This document shows positions 6,517 to 7,516 of a stretch of DNA of 7,516 bases, in pieces; positions within the stretch are counted from its first letter, which is position 1, and each line of letters begins with the position of its first letter. Location: NCBI GenBank assembly GCA_027080315.1, contig JALWSI010000072.1, positions 1 to 7,516 on the forward strand. The letters run 5' to 3'. The stretch is from a bacterium (GTDB taxonomy: Bacteria > Thermosulfidibacterota > Thermosulfidibacteria > Thermosulfidibacterales > JALWSI01). The position numbers and the translations under genes were made by a program. Under the pieces are notes generated by a model. That model saw nothing but the letters and a program-made list of their open reading frames with translations. It ran no database searches and was not told where the DNA came from.

Positions 6517-7516
6517 ATGACCTTGGGGCTCTTCACCAGAGAGGTTGGAAAAGAGATGAGGGCCTCGCGTTTGGGGGTCTTCTTTATGTCTTTGGGCATG
6601 ATCATTGCCGTGCTCTCAATCACCCTCATCACCTCCCTTGGTGAGGGAACCCGCATCAAGATCACCGAGATCCTGCAGCAGCTAAACTTTGGCTCAAACG
6701 CCTTCTTGGTGCTTGCAGGGGGAGGAAAGTTCTTTGGCCCTGCACAGACCAGACGGGACACCCTCACCCTTGAAGACATGGAGACCATCGCCCGCTACGA
6801 CTTTGTGGTGGGGGTCTCGCCAGGCCAGTTCGCCTTCAGACCCGTCTCTTACAGAGGGAAGGTTTACAAGACCAGAATAAACGGGGTTATGCCCCAATGG
6901 GCCCCCCTTGCCCACTGGAGTGTGGTGAAGGGGAGGTTTCTCACCTGGGAGGACCTGAAGAAACGCGCCAAGGTGGCTGTGCTGGGATGGAAGACCGCCA
7001 AAGACCTCTTTGGAGATACCGACCCTCTGGGAAAGTACATCAAGGTGAATGGCATCCTCTTTAAGGTGATAGGGGTGCTTGAGAGCAAAGGCTCTGTGGG
7101 AAGACACCCCTTGGATTTAAGGGTGGTGATACCCCTCACCACCTCTCAGCACAGGCTGCTGAACAGAGACTGGTTGGACGTTGCCAAGGTGGTGATCTCT
7201 CCTGATCGTGACGTGCACGAGGCACAGAGGCTAATAGCAGAGCTTTTAAGGAGAAGGCATCACATTCTACCGCCCAAACCCGACGATTTTCGCATAATCA
7301 CCTCAGAGCAGATCATAGCCTTTCTCACAAAGGCCACCCACACTCTAACGGTTATGCTGCTTCTAATAGGCACCATCTCTCTTGTGGTTAGTGGAATCAT
7401 CATAACCAACATCATGCTGGCTGTGATAACCCAGAGAAGAAAGATCATCGGCATAAGACGGGCCCTTGGTGCCACGGGAAGAGAGATTATGTTGCACTAC
7501 ACAATATTCTCATTAT
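6517..7516 (+). CDS. MacB/FtsX-fold ABC transporter permease, 3' end cut by window
   Basis: The frame is open from an ATG 1 nt after the ATPase stop to the window edge, giving 333 codons with no stop seen. The translation begins MTLGLFTREVGKEMRASRLG, an amphipathic start like that of MacB-type permeases. A first membrane helix lies at about 19-42 and a large periplasmic domain (MacB_PCD) at about 45-270. A second helix (about 275-303) runs into NIMLAVITQRRKIIGIRRALGATGREI (298-324), the coupling segment that is a hallmark of MacB, LolC and FtsX-like permeases. The family usually has about 400 residues and four helices, so the last two helices should lie beyond the window. No strong ribosome binding site precedes the ATG, suggesting coupling to the ATPase gene. 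An internal ATG (6556) has a better site but would remove the amphipathic N-terminus, so I prefer 6517. Confidence 0.93.
   Translation, partial: MTLGLFTREVGKEMRASRLGVFFMSLGMIIAVLSITLITSLGEGTRIKITEILQQLNFGSNAFLVLAGGGKFFGPAQTRRDTLTLEDMETIARYDFVVGVSPGQFAFRPVSYRGKVYKTRINGVMPQWAPLAHWSVVKGRFLTWEDLKKRAKVAVLGWKTAKDLFGDTDPLGKYIKVNGILFKVIGVLESKGSVGRHPLDLRVVIPLTTSQHRLLNRDWLDVAKVVISPDRDVHEAQRLIAELLRRRHHILPPKPDDFRIITSEQIIAFLTKATHTLTVMLLLIGTISLVVSGIIITNIMLAVITQRRKIIGIRRALGATGREIMLHYTIFSL

Noticed and set aside
6694-7107. A 137-codon minus-strand open frame near the right end
   Set aside because: It is a shadow of the permease, whose plus-strand frame stays open to the window edge and carries clear MacB-type motifs.
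1-7516. Search for tRNA/rRNA genes, CRISPR repeats, insertion sequences, attachment sites and riboswitches
   Set aside because: Nearly the whole window is filled by six intact or edge-cut coding frames. The only non-coding stretch over 25 nt is the 110-nt divergent region, which is too short for a known riboswitch layout and shows no direct repeats.

Overview
The window looks like ordinary chromosomal DNA of a Gram-negative bacterium. The evidence is an outer-membrane TolC-family channel, a lipobox-bearing periplasmic adaptor, and a histidine kinase with a cleavable signal peptide and a periplasmic ligand domain. Kinases that join an ABC-type substrate-binding domain to PAS and GAF domains and pair with an Rcp1-type receiver are familiar from Desulfobacterota and related anaerobes. 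Lys/Glu/Arg-rich proteins and frequent AGG/AGA arginine codons would fit a thermophilic member. This placement is inference; no marker gene is present to confirm it.

Left half (23-3241, minus strand): a two-gene signalling operon. A 924-residue membrane histidine kinase (signal peptide, periplasmic substrate-binding-like domain, one membrane helix, PAS, Cys-rich GAF, coiled coil, HisKA, HATPase) is followed after 3 nt by a 146-residue single-domain response regulator. The regulator has no output domain, so it probably acts by protein contact or phosphotransfer rather than on DNA. The left edge may hold the ribosome binding site of a third gene.

Centre (3242-3351): a 110-nt AT-rich divergent region with candidate sigma70-type promoters facing both ways, their -35 boxes 2 bp apart.

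Right half (3352-7516, plus strand): a four-gene operon for a tripartite, ABC-driven efflux pump of the MacAB-TolC type. The order is TolC-like channel, MacA-like lipoprotein adaptor, ATPase, and MacB/FtsX-fold permease (cut by the window end). The genes overlap by 14 nt, then are separated by 19 nt and 1 nt. In MacB of E. coli the ATPase and permease are one polypeptide; here they are separate, as in DevBCA or YknXYZ systems. The ATPase and permease would form the inner-membrane engine, the adaptor would bridge the periplasm, and the channel would open to the outside. The substrate cannot be read from the sequence.

No RNA genes, mobile elements, CRISPR arrays or convincing terminators were seen. 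All genes except the edge-truncated permease appear intact. I did not find a clearly undescribed system. The points most worth a second look are the cysteine cluster in the kinase GAF domain, the divergent arrangement of kinase and pump, and the variant tip motif of the adaptor.
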